This document shows positions 11,201 through 23,529 of a DNA stretch of 64,000 nucleotides, piece by piece. How positions within the stretch are numbered: position 1 is the stretch's first letter; each line of letters opens with the position of its first letter. Under the pieces are notes generated by a model. It was not told where the DNA came from. It saw nothing but the letters and a program-made list of their open reading frames with translations, and searched no databases. Source of the DNA: Lactarius indigo (Eukaryota; Basidiomycota; Agaricomycetes; Russulales; Russulaceae); contig JAFKAC010000013.1 in assembly GCA_025766275.1 (NCBI GenBank), forward strand, positions 1,054,001 to 1,118,000, in the 5' to 3' direction. Both the position numbers and the translations under genes were made by a program.

Positions 11201-13899
11201 ACGAAATGACATTACTCAGCAATGAGCCGAGTTGACTGAGCGTTCCACCAACTGAATTCGGAGCATCGTCGTCGTCGGGGGCGTGTCGTAGCAGTGTGGT
11301 CAGGGAGCGGATGGAGAGGGGTTCAAATGCGGCAAGGAGCTGTCCAACCAGAAAGCGAAATACTGCCTTTTCGTTCTTGAAGTATGCTTCAAGGACCCGA
11401 TGGTATAATTTGTCTAGCGGATCTTGTCCATGGTGATCAGTAGCCAATTGTAAGAGATGCTTGATTCGCTCTCTCTTCCCACCAACCGACTTGGGTTCTT
11501 GGATGTATTCGCAGGCAACCGCCGCCCACTGAAAAAGTCCCTCTGCCCTCCTTGCCAGCGCTTCGCCATACTGTCCGAAATCGGCTGGATCGAGCTTCTC
11601 CCGAAGGAAGGTGGAAATATCCGAATGCGTTGTAGCCCTCAGCGCATCGTCGTTCATGTATTTGATGACGACTGATTCTGCTCCAATAAACGCAGGCCCG
11701 ATGTCACCCTCAAGCCGCGAGGTGATGAGTACACGGAAGTTCAATGGCAGTTCCGAGATGTGATTGGCGAGAAATCTGTGTAACCCGCCTTTGCCAGTTG
11801 TATCTCCACTCTCATCCAAGGCGTCGATTACAACAAGAATCGGACCGACGATGTGCAGATCCTTAAGAGGTTCCTGGATGAGGCGTCGAAAGAGCGTGCC
11901 GTAGTCACGTGTGTCCAGTCGAAGCGAGATGTTGTCCTTTATGACCCTTCCAAGAGCGGTTTTGAATAACGGGTAGCGGGCAGCGAGATTGTGAGCAAGA
12001 TTCGTAAAGAGATGGTGAGCGTCGGTCTTGGATTGCTCCTTTCGTACAAACATATAGGACAAGGTAAGACGGTCGATTTCATCGAAGCGACGCGCGATCT
12101 CATGTGCTATGGATGACTTTCCCGTGCCTGCCTGGCCGAAAATAACGAGACCACGCTCGGAAGCGGGATTGTTGACCCAATCAACAATGAAGTCGAGGAG
12201 AGTCGTGCGGGTTCCAAGAAGACAACCCTTGTCTGGGGTGAAGCGCGAGCCGATCCTATATGGGATTTGTTCGATTTTTGCATCTAGCGCTGGGACTGTC
12301 GTCAGTTCGACGATTCCTGCACGTTCACGACTACGTACCAGTATCTGAAACTTGGCTCGACACCCACTCAAGCCGGGTAAATACACCGTCAACCTTAGTC
12401 GAGATGTTTCCCATTTCGTTTAGAATTTGGAACGCAGTTATCTTTGTAGTCACGATGGCTTGATCCAAAAAGGCCTTCTTATTCTCCTCAAACGCAATGG
12501 ACAACTCCTCAATTTTTTCTTCCACTCCGCCGCCGATACTCCTCGCCATCCGCGTCACTGAAATTTTACGTTCGAATTGGCCAATGAAGTAAGTGAATGA
12601 AAACATACAGAATTGCGAGTCCTTTATATATGATTGAATGAAGTCACTGCAACTAGAGACGTCCTGCAACATTCGAGTAAGGATTTCGGCCTCCTTTGAC
12701 TTGGGCTTAATGGTCTTCAAAGTGTCTTCGTGGTTTGCGAAATTAAAAGCATCGTGCATGCTCTTGAGTAGCTTTCGGACGTTGCCGTCGCGTTGATACT
12801 GTTTTGAGAGTTCCTGGTATCCAGATAAACATACCATAAGTGTGTCTTCGAATAATAACATAAGGAGGGGTACCTCAGGGATCACCGAAAGTACTTTATA
12901 CGCCATCTGCGCAATTGGATGGAGCTGACAGCGCAAGTTGGCTCAGTCGAGGATAGGCAGAACGAATACCACACCCACATCTGCCACTGGCCTCAGCATA
13001 TCCATCACCCACTTGATCCTCCCAACAGCCCCTTCCCATGTATTCGATCGGTCGACCAACTCCTCGACGCTAACGAGGAGCTTCTCGACTTCTCCTTGGT
13101 CCTGTGGCATGGGAGTGCCACTCTGAACGGGAAGTTGATCCGGCGGATGTAAAAGATGGTCGGGAGCAGAGGATGGATCAGGTGCTCTGGAATCTGGGGC
13201 AGTGGATGTGGGAACACCTTCGGCGGGAGTGTCGTCTTCTTCGGTCGGTATTATTTGAGGGTCGCTCGGAGATGCTGACACGGTAATCATTAAGTCGAGC
13301 ATGACTGGTGGCGCCGATCGTACAGCTCGTCCGTTGCTGTCGCCGAGGGCAAGGGAAATATCTACATGTGAGATGTTAACTTAGTCGTATGAACGAGAAT
13401 TCTATAACGATTTGACGAATTACTCTCGGATTCGACGGGTATCACCATCTCATGCCTTCCGATAAGGATATTATTTATTTTCAACCACTTCACATAGAGA
13501 CATATAATAAGATGAGAAGCTTGATGAGAAGACGGCTGTACGAAACTGATAGGAACTTTCAGCCGAAAAATGCGACCGAAAAGAGGAAAGTCTTACAAAG
13601 CATCAAGCCTCTGGTCCCACACCGCCATCTGCCGGTCAATTTGAACACTTTTCGTCCTCTTCTCAGTTTGCTTCTTAGTCTTCTTCGTTGTCGCTCCATA
13701 GGTCATGCTGACGAAGTACTCCCTCTTCCCGCCGAAGGTAGTCTTCAATTGGGGAACATTGCGCGCTCGGAGAACTAAGAAAGAGATTAAAGACTCATGA
13801 ACGCCCGAACGAGTTTGGCTTCCAGTACGCACCGGTCACTTCAACACTTAGTGGCTGAGATCGGCTTCCTTGAGATCCGGCGATTTGAGTGCTGTCCAT
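8202..13899 (-). CDS. C2-NACHT-WD40 NOD-like receptor
   Basis: Predicted 1,775-aa cytosolic receptor of the STAND/NLR class. Eight exons join in frame: 13899-13833, 13774-13597, 13545-13424, 13361-12970, 12924-12609, 12557-12339, 12295-10764 and 10703-8202 (the fifth intron border is uncertain by one base). The order is an N-terminal C2 domain (about residues 20-115, starting VLRARN), a linker, a helical region, and a NACHT domain with Walker A GQAGTGKSS and Walker B ILVVIDALDE. About 15 WD40 units follow, mostly of 43 residues and nearly identical, and then a GWICGD tail. The ATG at 13899 is chosen because it begins a short exon that splices into the C2 domain, and the truncated copy at 18120-18963 has the same start. 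In Podospora, NACHT-WD40 proteins (HET-D/E/R) control allorecognition cell death; a similar role here is inferred. No breaks were seen. Confidence 0.85.
8480..10455 (-). repeat. Array of near-identical WD40 units
   Basis: About fifteen 129-bp units in tandem encode WD40 blades of the form SPDGQRIVSGSxDGTIRVWN. Most units differ at a few positions only. One unit carries a 6-bp insertion (near 10036-10041). Such uniformity is the established signature of repeat homogenisation in fungal HNWD-type receptors, and it makes copy number and order easy to change by unequal exchange. Long open frames on the opposite strand here are a side effect of the repetition. Confidence 0.95.
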
Positions 13900-16482
13900 A
13901 AATAGTTTTTGATCGAACATCGCTCCACAACAGAAATAATTGACTTACCGTATTTGAGAGGGTCGAGGCGCTGAGGAACCTGCCGAGCTGGGATGGGATC
14001 GGGGGTCATTATCGGGAAAGTGATGGGTCAAGGGCGATCTACTCACGAATTCGAGATGGTTTGCCTGTGGTCCATATCTTGGAAAATTAACGGATGATTG
14101 CGGTAAGGCCGTTGAGGGTGTGTATTTGGTTCGAATGCCTAGGCGACCACGTTGGGTCTGTATGCGTCTCGAATGGTCCCACCTCCCACGACTGTCAACG
14201 TGCTGTCCAGATTGGGAACAAGCATGACCGACTCTCATCGTCTCGCGTCCGTGCCCATCACCTCCACCCTTCCTCAGCCGAACTGCCAGCACTTTGTCTC
14301 TTTCTGAACGACTATGTTTCGATGTCAAAGTACATGGCTTCGGCGAGTAGCAAGGCAGTTAGAACCGGATAACCCCGCAGCTCGAGGACCTACACCACGT
14401 TCGCACAAGAGCTCATCCAGAACACGTCCACGTTGTCATTTAACCAGTACGTGTCGTCTTTCCTTCTCACCTGCTGCCCTCACATTTGCACCTCGAGCTC
14501 CTGTACCTCTTCCGGCAACCCTTCTCCCTCACCATCATGCTCTCAGAGCGACTCCCTATTTGCAAACACCCCCCGACACCCGCACCGCCTTCTATTGCTG
14601 ATCTCCCGACGTAAACCGGCGCATTTCTCACACTGCTCATCATGATATTCGCTCAGCAAATCGATCGACTACTGTCGGGATTCAGGTGCTCCTAGCGAAA
14701 ATTACGCGCCGGTGCGCCCCCGTTTCTCAATTTCCTTCACCTCGATGCTTATCATAGATCCTGGCGTGCACATACATACGTGCAGATTCTCCAGGGATGC
14801 CAAATTTATGTGCAGTGACCAGCAATGCCACGATGCCTTACCGATGACAGCGACACTGGTGGCGCGGCAGCGTACGAGTCGTCATCCTCGTGTTGGAGTA
14901 CCTGAACACTTATCTTCCCGTCTTGCTCGGCATTTCTACGCAGATGTGCGGCGCTAGTGAGTCAGTAAGCGACACGCTCCCACACAACGGTCGTTGTGCA
15001 ACATACCCAACACCTTCGGGCTTACAGGGTCCGTGTTGTTGGAAGTAGGTCTTCTCGTGCAAGGTGGGACAAATTAGGCTTTCGGACCCCTTTCGTTGAC
15101 GCAACGCGGTAAGCCCGATCTCCAAGGGAATGACCGGGCTCAGCTAACTCCACTTCTTCCTGAGACTAGTAGAGCTCATAACCCGATGTCTGATGGCCGG
15201 ACGGGCCATTCAACAAGGTCCTGATGTGGGGCTGTCACCTCCTGTGCGTCTGACTGGTGTCTACAGGACGCTAAAACCTTTCCGGTCCCGGAATCATCCG
15301 TAGAACTGTAACAGGCGTTGCAGGTCCGAAGGTCATTCCGTTCCCGGGCAGCTGTAATCGCCTCAGTCCGTCGCGTATCTGCCACTCAGTCTGAATCTTA
15401 TCGGACGAGCATTTGTCTTTAAATAGTGGACAGACTGATACGTCGCGATTTGTATGTCAGCTGACTCGCGCTGGTGGTTATCGGCGTACTGAATGTTGCC
15501 CTTTAGGAATGGCATCGCTGGAAGTGATGATCGCAGTCACGGAGTTGAGGATGTTTGAAGACTGCCCTTCCCTCACAAGGTCTCATGGTATATTTGGGGA
15601 ATGTTTACTCATGGCTGATTTGTTCTAATTGCCAAAGTGATTATACTCCTGAGCATTCATTGGTAGGCGAGCCGAGAAAACGGATGTGGAACGCTTAATG
15701 GGAGACTGTAAGCGGACTTGTTGGATTTCTTGCGTTTTACGAACCTGACTCACGATGGTACTGCAATCTTGCGACGACCTCCCCCGAGTCAGGAAAGGCT
15801 GAGAAAATGGAGTTAGTGTTCGTGGGGAACGACCGGCCGACGTCGAGCCTTGTCCACCAATCGTTCAAAATCCGGGGTCGTGACCCGTCTCTGATTTTTT
15901 CTGACCGTCTAAGCTCTGTACGCTGAATTGTGGAAGGAGCCAGTTACCGGGCATCCTCCCACTAGATGTCATGACGTGTGCATTTCCTGGCCTCATTTCA
16001 CGGCTCAGCCCTGGCAAGAAAGAAGCGCGCGCTCGGGGCCGTCGACGATATTAGATGTCCGTTTCTCTCACCGCCTCGTTCTTGAAGCCATGGTGCGTCA
16101 TCTGCGTGCCTACCTCCTGATATACCTATCTCTTTCAAGGACTACGCTCTGAACCCTGCATACAATCATACGACCCATCCACCAACTAGAAATGTGACGA
16201 ACTTGGGAACTTTGTATTCGCAATTTAGCGAGTGAAGAACAGCACGGCTTTTATTGGCAGTACGACCGTTCGTTGCAGTAGTTGCGGTGTAGACCATACG
16301 ATTACCGAATAAATTTGTTTTTTACTACCTTCTGCAATTGGTTTGGGGCGCTACGCGTTACGCCCGACTGGAAAGACGAAGTCTTGTTTCGGCTGAGGAT
16401 GCCCTGCTGCAGTACTGTAGTACGCGCACAGTATTCAGACTTACCGAATTGGGGCCCAGGATAGCACGAACAAGATTTGAGC
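13900..16482. other. Receptor promoter and gene-poor spacer
   Basis: 13900-14240 is similar to the DNA upstream of the two truncated receptor copies, for example the block with tctcgaatggtcccac shared with 3700-3720, and is presumably the promoter region of the receptor. From about 14280 to 16482 I find only short frames with no recognisable domain, no RNA gene and no clear repeat. Confidence 0.4.
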
Positions 16483-16714
16483 GCAGGCCATTGATGCGGC
16501 GGTCACAGCTGCTGTAGCCGCCAGGGAGGCAGAGTCCAAAGGAAATACCAGGCTGACATCGAGAAATCCGTCAAAGATGGCTGGCTAGAAGGTACGTTGA
16601 AACTGAGGCTGAGTGATATACAGTTGGTCCGGGTGCAAAACAATGTCAAGAAGCCCGATGTGCAGGTCGAGAGATGGAGAAGGCTGGGACCGTATCAGTA
16701 CTCAGCAGACGTGG

Positions 16715-16722
16715 TGACGTCA
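16715..16722. promoter_or_regulatory. CRE/ATF palindrome, copy 2
   Basis: TGACGTCA at the position matching 1152-1159 in the other duplicated segment. Confidence 0.4.
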
Positions 16723-16734
16723 TCGACATCGTAC

Positions 16735-17300
16735 GCGTCACTTCCTCTCCTTTCACACTCCTCCATATTGTTGATGGACGCTGCGGTGGCGAGTCACCCC
16801 GATAGTGGGACCACAGGATGCGCGTTCTCGGCTTTTTTTCACCACTCGATGCTCATCACAGCAACTTTCTTTTGCTGTCTTGTAAACTCGATCCACCAGT
16901 CGAGATTTTGGGGCCTCGCTGGTCTTTGTCTCGGTACGTGCGCTGTTGTTCTCGGCACTGGCCCTCAAGTACGAGATCCGTTCCTGTGCTCTATGACACG
17001 TACCCATCCACTTGTCCTTCCGTCTCGGCCTCGGGTCGCCTATCATTTGTATTTGTCGTCTTTCTTCCCATTGTGCCGCCTTGTATCTCACTCTCTCGTT
17101 CCCCACACTCTCTGTGCCCTCCTCTCTTTCCCCTGCTATCCCACTCGCCCTTTATCCTACTTACCCTCTACTTGACCTTTGGTTTAGGTACTTGCTCCCT
17201 TTGTATTAAACCGCCGCTCTTTGCTGAATATAGAGCGCCATGTCACCACCTCCCCCCTTATATTTCGTGTGATCTCGGTTCGAGTTCGACCCAATTGAGG
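16735..17300 (+). repeat. Dispersed about 550-bp repeat, copy 2
   Basis: Closely similar to 1170-1740, and more distantly to 43625-44160 and 48360-48915. It contains open frames by virtue of low stop content, with no recognisable protein. Confidence 0.65.
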
Positions 17301-17789
17301 GCGCCCGCCCGCTGCCTTCGTTAGTCTCGTCGCATTGCTCACCCTTCGTTCTCACCCTCCATTAGACCAGCGTAAGGTGAGTCTTACTGGGGTTAGGGTT
17401 CTGTGATTTGTCTGGTCTTCTCGATCTTTGTGTATCCTTCCGATTCCTTTCCATTCCACATTTCGCCGCCTATTCACGCCCAGGCCCTTGACATATCTCC
17501 GCGACTCGTGGGGAGATCTTCCCTTCACTGCAGTGAGTGACATCTGAAGTGAATTGCCACTCTGGGTCGAGAATCTGCGTTTACTAGATGTAACACGCAC
17601 TGCACTGCCTGGAACATCGGTATTGATACTTCCCTCATTTCTAGCCAAATGGGCACATCTTATTCTCTCTAAGTCTACGTATGATGCGCCGCGCCTCTGC
17701 AGCCATGTTACATATAGCATCAAATCTGTTTGTACACCTTCGACTCAAGACGCGTCGTGTGCTTCAAGGTCTGCCCTAGTCTTGGCCAG

Positions 17790-17990
17790 TTATGACTCCT
17801 GCTACGATGACGGGTGGATTTGTGGTGATTCGCGCGAACTCTTAATTCAGATTCCGCCACTGCAGCGCATAGGGCAAGTCTCCATTGACCGCGTAATATC
17901 TGGTCGCACAAAACCCGCTTAGATCCTTCTAAGTTCGTACATGGACGTAGTTGGATGAGCTATATTCCTGAGAGATAGAACTTCTACAGC
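17790..17990 (+). pseudogene. Inverted WD40-receptor C-terminal fragment, copy B
   Basis: In plus orientation it reads DDGWICGDSRELLIQIPP, matching the GWICGDNGELLMWIPP tail of the intact receptor, which lies on minus. The frame is broken soon after. It has the same inverted placement as 2250-2450. Confidence 0.65.
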
Positions 17991-18119
17991 AATCTGTTTT
18001 TTCTTACTAGTACTGGGTTTGATGTGTAATTGTACGGATTAGGTCAGAGCTCATCAAGGCAGTAATACTGCTAGACAGCCTCGTGTTAGTACTGGTGGTC
18101 GTGACCTGTCAGATGTAAG

Positions 18120-18963
18120 TTGAATCAGCGTCCAGCAAATGGGCCTGCCCCCGTATCTCCCGTCATGTCGTTCCACACAAAAACTATTCGATCTTCCGAG
18201 CCTGAGACGATCTGCTGGCCATCTGGCGAGAATGCCTGGACTGGACGCAATCCGTGTGAAAAGAAAATGGGCCTGTCTCCGTGTCTCCCGTTGTGGGGTT
18301 CATGAGACGAATTGATCAAAACAGCCTGAGACGATCCGCTTGCTATCTGGCCGGAATGCCACAGACGTGACCCAACTCGATTGTCCAGCCTGTCCGTTGC
18401 CATGGCCGAGAACAAAACAAATGTCTACGCGTAAGATGCTCGGTTAGCCATATGAACAAGAATTCTACGAAGATTAGACGAACAACTCGCAGATTCTGCA
18501 GGTATCACCGTCTTGAGCGTTCCATAAGGGTATCACTTTTTGTGAACCGCTTCGCATGAAGACGTAGAATACGTTATGAAGACGGTTGTAGGAAACTGAT
18601 AGGAACTTTCAGCCGAAAAAAAAGAGATTGAAAAGAAGAAAGTCCTACGAAGCGTCACGCCTCTGGTCCCAGCGGCCATACCCCCGTCCGTCTGTCAATA
18701 TGAACGCTTTTCGTCTTCTTAGATTGCCTCTTAGTCTTAGTCTCCTTCGTTGTCGCTCCATAAGCTATAGTGACGAAGGACTCCCTCTTTCCACCGAAGG
18801 TAGCCTCGATACGGGGAACGTTACGTGCTCGGATGACTAACGAAGAAATTAGATACTTATCGAGGCTTGAACGACATAGGGATTTGAGTACGCACCGGTC
18901 ATCTCTACAACACTTACTGGCTGGGATCGGCTTCCCTGGGATTCGACGATTCGAATGCTGTTC
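18120..18963 (-). pseudogene. Truncated C2-WD40 receptor relic, copy B
   Basis: On minus the gene start is retained (ATG at 18963, MNSIRIVESQGSRSQP), and its first exon splices by the same GTGCGT donor into a C2 domain with IRARNVP and GGKRESFV. After the C2 exons it jumps directly into about two degenerate WD40 units (18125-18415). The NACHT region is absent and the WD part is frameshifted. The C2 module itself looks intact, so a C2-only product cannot be excluded, but the gene as a whole is broken. Confidence 0.7.
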
Positions 18964-19504
18964 ATAGACGGCTTTCGACCAGCCATGTCTCCACAACAGA
19001 AGGGATTGACCCGCCTGATTTCAGAGGGTCGAGGCGCTGTGGAACCCCAGCTGGAATCAAGGGTGATTATCAGGAAAGTTACAGGCAAGCGCGCTTCATG
19101 ATCCCTCCAGCCACGTTCTGTCATCGGCATACATCACATCTACCAACTGGCACATTCGTACCCACTCTGCGTCTGCGTAGCACGCTCCATTGTACGTCCT
19201 TCGCATACATGTCGATTATCCATTATGGCCAGCGTCGTATGGTGCCAAGCACCAAAGCATCAAGTGACATGGATGAAGAAGTTAAAGTTACATCGGATGT
19301 GTTGGAATCTTTCCGATCCTTCCGACCCCATTCGATTCCTTCCACCCAGGGCCTTGACATATCTCTATGATCTGGGGGAAGGGAGTCATTCTCACGACAC
19401 GAACTGCCCAGAACCGCCTCATTCGTGCCTATTGGCAGTCGTCCTCACTCTGAGAACAACATTCCCATCCCAATCCCATCGACATAACTGATGAGTGTTG
19501 TACG

Positions 19505-19590
19505 GGTCGGCCTGCCTCAGGGTCAAATGGGTCCTAGTCAGCCAAGTCAGTCCGGGTCAATTGACAGGTCACAATGAGAGTCAGACCGTT
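19505..19590. promoter_or_regulatory. Cluster of GGTCA/TGACC half-sites, copy B
   Basis: Counterpart of 3780-3870, with repeated gggtca, ggtca and gtcag words. A second group with gtcagaccc words lies at 19728-19790. It is upstream of methyltransferase pseudogene C. Confidence 0.35.
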
Positions 19591-19803
19591 TTTCGAATCG
19601 GTGGGTCCGCTTAGTCATTACGGCTTGTGCCAATCGATAAGAAAGGAACGTGGCACGTGGGAAAGAACACGTGAGTAATGATGGAAAACAGCATAGAAAA
19701 CTATCACATAGTCTGACCCTACATAACAGGTCGGAGTCATACTACCCGGCTGCGGGTCTGACCCAGTCAGACCCAGGTCGTGACTGACAACGCTGAGTTG
19801 TAA

Positions 19804-19841
19804 AAGACGGGAGTATCGGTAGTACCCAGCACTCCCGTCTT
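19804..19841. promoter_or_regulatory. Hairpin upstream of methyltransferase copy, B
   Basis: A perfect 11-bp inverted repeat (19804-19814 with 19831-19841) with a 16-nt loop, the counterpart of 4082-4119. Confidence 0.45.
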
Positions 19842-19940
19842 CTACAATAACAAAAAATCGGACGAGGGTGCAACGTCCCTCCACTCCTTATTGACTTACC
19901 TTATCGTGAACGCTTGCCGCACCCAGCCTCATTGTCCATC

Positions 19941-21357
19941 ATGACAACCCACAAAATGCACGCCGTCACCCGACCGCTGTTAACTGGCATCCGTGACATT
20001 CCGTACCAGCACCTGCTTCTCCTCACGGTCATTTCTCTCGTCACCCTCAGCCTCTTTTTCTGGGTGCCTTCGTTTGGAATCGAGGAACTATACCACCGAG
20101 AACCATACGACTTTCATACAGCCTCGCTCATCGTGTGTCTGTGAGAAGAGGTACGATACATAGCGATGCCGAATCTACGCGAGGGATTCATCGAGGAGCA
20201 TGGCCCGAGGTGGAGATCGAGTCGTGAGTACAGAACAACCCTCTTTTTTATTTTTATTTTGGGCCGCTCACAGTCCATTATTTGAGGCGCGTTTGGGGAG
20301 CTATGAGTGTGATGTAGTGGTGCTGGGAGCTTGCTTACGACGCGCCCTCATTCCTATTTCTGCCAAAAACATAAATTCATGTTTGGTTAACGGGATTCGA
20401 TTTGGGGTCTATGTACCCTACCACCAGGAGCTACAACAAATGTAAGTTCGTCGCCTAATCTCCCGCTGTTCTAGTGTCGACGTGACATTTCCGTGCAGGG
20501 GACTTCATCGCACCATGTCGAGCGAATCGGCGTGCTCGGCCCCGGCAGCGAGTGGGTATGCGGTATGGAGTGCATCGCGGAGCAAGCAAGGCGTGCGATC
20601 TACTCATCCGGTGTGTCTAACATCACCCCATTTTGGCAGTGAGAGGCTGATCATAGGTTGCGCACGCAGACATTAACGGCGAGTCGTCGTTCAAGGCTGC
20701 GCTGCTGGAGCGCCCACCAGGTTGTGAAGTTTGAGGGTGGGACTTACCGTGAACAGCGTGTGTTCCCAAAGTTCGACCAATATGTTATGAGCTGATTGAT
20801 GCGCACAGTTTGGCCCCGAGATTGAAGATTCACCTAACCTGAAGGAGCGTGCGCATTTCTTCCAGTGGGCGCCGGGCAGTCGTAGCTCGACGACTTGTCA
20901 AAATACTATACCCTTGATGCGCTCATGCAGCTGAACGGTAGGCCCGCCTTTCCCATTTCCTTTTTACATCTCACGGTCTAATCTTTTGTGGGAATGCAAG
21001 TCACGCATTCATCGACGTGCTCAAGGTCAACGTTGTGGGTACCGAGTTTGACATGCTGGTCGTATTCCTGGCGGCGCACAAGCTCCTGAGCCCGTTTTCG
21101 AGTATGACGTTCCCGATCGGGCAGCTGTAGATCGGGCTGCACACGTGATGCCGCGTTTGACTTGTTCCACGGCTGGTGGGCCGCGCTCGAGGCGGTTCCG
21201 GACCAAAGCGAACTTGGTGTACGTGAACTACAACCTAGGTGGGAATCCAAAACCGGCCGAGGTGCGTACCCTTGCTCCGGTTTGGGAAACGTGACTGATC
21301 CACTGAACACAGTACCCGTTTATGAATATCCGTGGGAAATTATTCGCCCGTTTATAA
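19941..21357 (+). pseudogene. Methyltransferase pseudogene C
   Basis: Counterpart of pseudogene A. It begins at ATG 19941 with a clear N-terminal membrane segment (HLLLLTVISLVTLSLFFW). A TGA then interrupts the frame before EEVRYIAMPNL, as in pseudogene A. The GDFIA exon is shifted out of frame relative to HHVERIGVLG...WVCGMEC, and the last exon reads YPFMNIRGKLFARL then stop (21355-21357). It is followed after about 275 bp by the intact paralogue. It could at most give a short membrane peptide. Confidence 0.75.
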
Positions 21358-21632
21358 GGCAGCAGACGGAGCAGGTGCGTACTAGTCGAGGTTGGAGATG
21401 GACGCCCGTACTGATGACCGGCTGAGCTTATATATATCATGAGATTATGGATGAGATAGCCAGAGTGACGCTTGCTTCATTGGTTGTTGGAATATTGGAT
21501 CGAGACATCCGAAATGTGGCATGAAGTCCCCCGCGGTCTTCTGGTCGCATCAATTCTTTTGATTGACACGTCACTCAAACGTTACTCTTCTTCCTTTCCA
21601 TCATCTCCTACCCTTTGGCTGCGACTTTTACT

Positions 21633-23031
21633 ATGCCACTCCGTCCGACCATCGTTACCATCGTGCTATTGATCACCGTCGCTGTCATTCTTCTCCTCCG
21701 GTCATTTTCGGAAACCTTAAATGGCTTCTCGTCGTACTACCGCGACGCCTTTGGACCCAGTCGCTCCCTTCGTACTTGGCTCGCGGATGAGGAGGCCCGC
21801 TATGTTGTTGCTGTACAAGAACGGCTGGAGCTGATCAAAAAGTGGGGACCCAGAGATGATGCTGTCGAACCGTAAGTCGCCTACTACTGTACTCTCCCAC
21901 AGCTCGCACGCGCACACAAAGGCAAACCCACGTGTGCGCGCGGGCTCTCCCTTTCGTGATTTATCTTTGATCCCCATCAGGTATCCAACACATGGAGAAT
22001 TATATACCCTATGTGTGTCGTCCGTTCGTCCCCCGTATCTAGTCTGCTGAGACCGGAGCACCATCGTGATAGGGGACTTTTTCATCCCGGCATTCCAGTG
22101 TCCCCATCGTGTGCAACGCGTTGGCACATTAGGCGACGGGGGGAAATGGGTCTGTGGTCTGGACCGCGTGGCCAAACAAGACAAATGCGTGATTTACTCT
22201 TTCGGTCTGTTCCTTCATTTTGTTCTTCTTTTCCTCCAATTCCGCGGAGCAGACTGACCTCGGCCTTCTCTTTATGTCATAGGTATCAACGACGAGTCTT
22301 CGTTCGAATCGACATTGTTGAAGCGCGCGCCGGGATGCTCGGTCTGGGGATATGACTATAGCGTTAACAGCGTGCGTGTTTTCTCCTCCATGCCTCTATC
22401 ATCTGAATTAATTGGACACATGAGTAATCAGTGGGGACCCGAGATCACTGGCGATCCGGAACTGAGGGACCGGGCTCACTTCAAGCCTTTCGCGCTCGGC
22501 GGAACGAACAAACACGAAGACAACGACAACCCGAAATTCTGGACGCTCGACTCGCTCATGGATCTCAATGGTACGTGCGCACACGTTCTCTCCTCGTACG
22601 AAGAGCGCTAATGACAGGCAATCTCAGGACACACGTTCATCGACATCCTCAAGATCGACATCGAAGGTGCAGAATTCGAAGCACTCACGTCATTCCTCGA
22701 CGCACGCGCCGGCGAGGAGAAGGTATTTCCCGTCGGCCAGCTTCAAGTCGAGATCCATGCGTATGAAGGTCACGAAAAGTTTGATTACTTTGTAAACTGG
22801 TGGGCGACGCTGGAGGCGGCGGGCCTGAGGCCGTTCTGGTCGGAGCCGAACCTGGTGTACATTAATATTTTGCCCGGCGCGCGGCCAGAGCTGGTAGAGG
22901 TGCGTCTCTTGGTTCTTTCTTAACATTGAGGCTTAGGACTTGCCGTTGATATCCCCCTTTTCCCAACTTTGCAGTACTCGTTTATTAACATCCGTGGAGA
23001 CCACGCACTCGTTAACGAGGCGTTCAACTGA
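21633..23031 (+). CDS. Type II membrane methyltransferase (Methyltransf_22-like)
   Basis: Seven exons join in frame to 319 aa: 21633-21871, 21981-22012, 22073-22204, 22283-22371, 22432-22570, 22628-22899 and 22975-23031. All introns are GT-AG. A short N-terminus and one membrane segment (about residues 5-27, TIVTIVLLITVAVILLLRSF) suggest a Golgi or ER anchor with a lumenal enzyme domain. The domain carries a glycine-rich LGDGGKWVCG motif, CVIYSFG, a FEST/WGYDYS block, and the late DILKIDIEGAEFEAL motif typical of FkbM/Methyltransf_22 proteins, which are presumed S-adenosylmethionine dependent. The substrate is unknown. The start is the first ATG before the anchor; upstream in-frame codons are non-ATG. 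It is the only intact one of five copies in the window. Confidence 0.8.
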
Positions 23032-23334
23032 TTCGAGGCATTCGCCGCCACTACCGTATTTCATGTTTGGTAGGATCGTCACAAGTCGGGCTGGGCTTTT
23101 TTTTGTTTTTTTTTTTTTACCTGATCACGCTTTTTTTCTCGCGCGCTAAGAACAGGAAAAAGGACCTATCGATAACATACAATGATACTCACATATCATA
23201 AAATTCAATGGCAGACGCACTTTTGGAGTTATTTTTGTTTTCTTTGTTACAGCGCTTTTCATATGTATGCGGAAACGTGTCAAGAAAATTCATTGTTTTG
23301 TTGTGTTTGTTTTGCCTGATGCCCTAACGGGTAA

Positions 23335-23346
23335 CATGCATCTGCG
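23335..23346. repeat. Target-site duplication of the LINE, left
   Basis: ACATGCATCTGC here is repeated exactly at 42514-42525, directly after the LINE poly(A). This defines the outer insertion. Confidence 0.9.
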
Positions 23347-23529
23347 GACTTCCTTTTTCGGTAACCACCACCTACTGCGCCACTTCACCGTGACTCAGAG
23401 GTTGAGGATTACTAGAATACGCTACATAGTAGTTCAGGACACGCTCGTACACCCTTTTCATCTTTCATAAAAAGCAGAAAGCTCGAAGAACAACTCCTAG
23501 CGGAGAAGTTCAAGAGTCAAACGGACAGA

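Larger units (their letters stand above)
16483..23249. repeat. Segmental duplication, copy B
   Basis: Same order and orientation of elements as 918-7439; see that entry. Copy B is about 0.25 kb longer, mainly because 19080-19500 holds unrelated DNA and because of small indels. It contains the only intact methyltransferase gene. Confidence 0.85.

Noticed and set aside
17270..17295. tRNA B-box-like ggttcgagttcgac, suggesting a SINE or tRNA
   Set aside because: No A-box at the right distance, no cloverleaf, and the motif is not kept in the other repeat copies.
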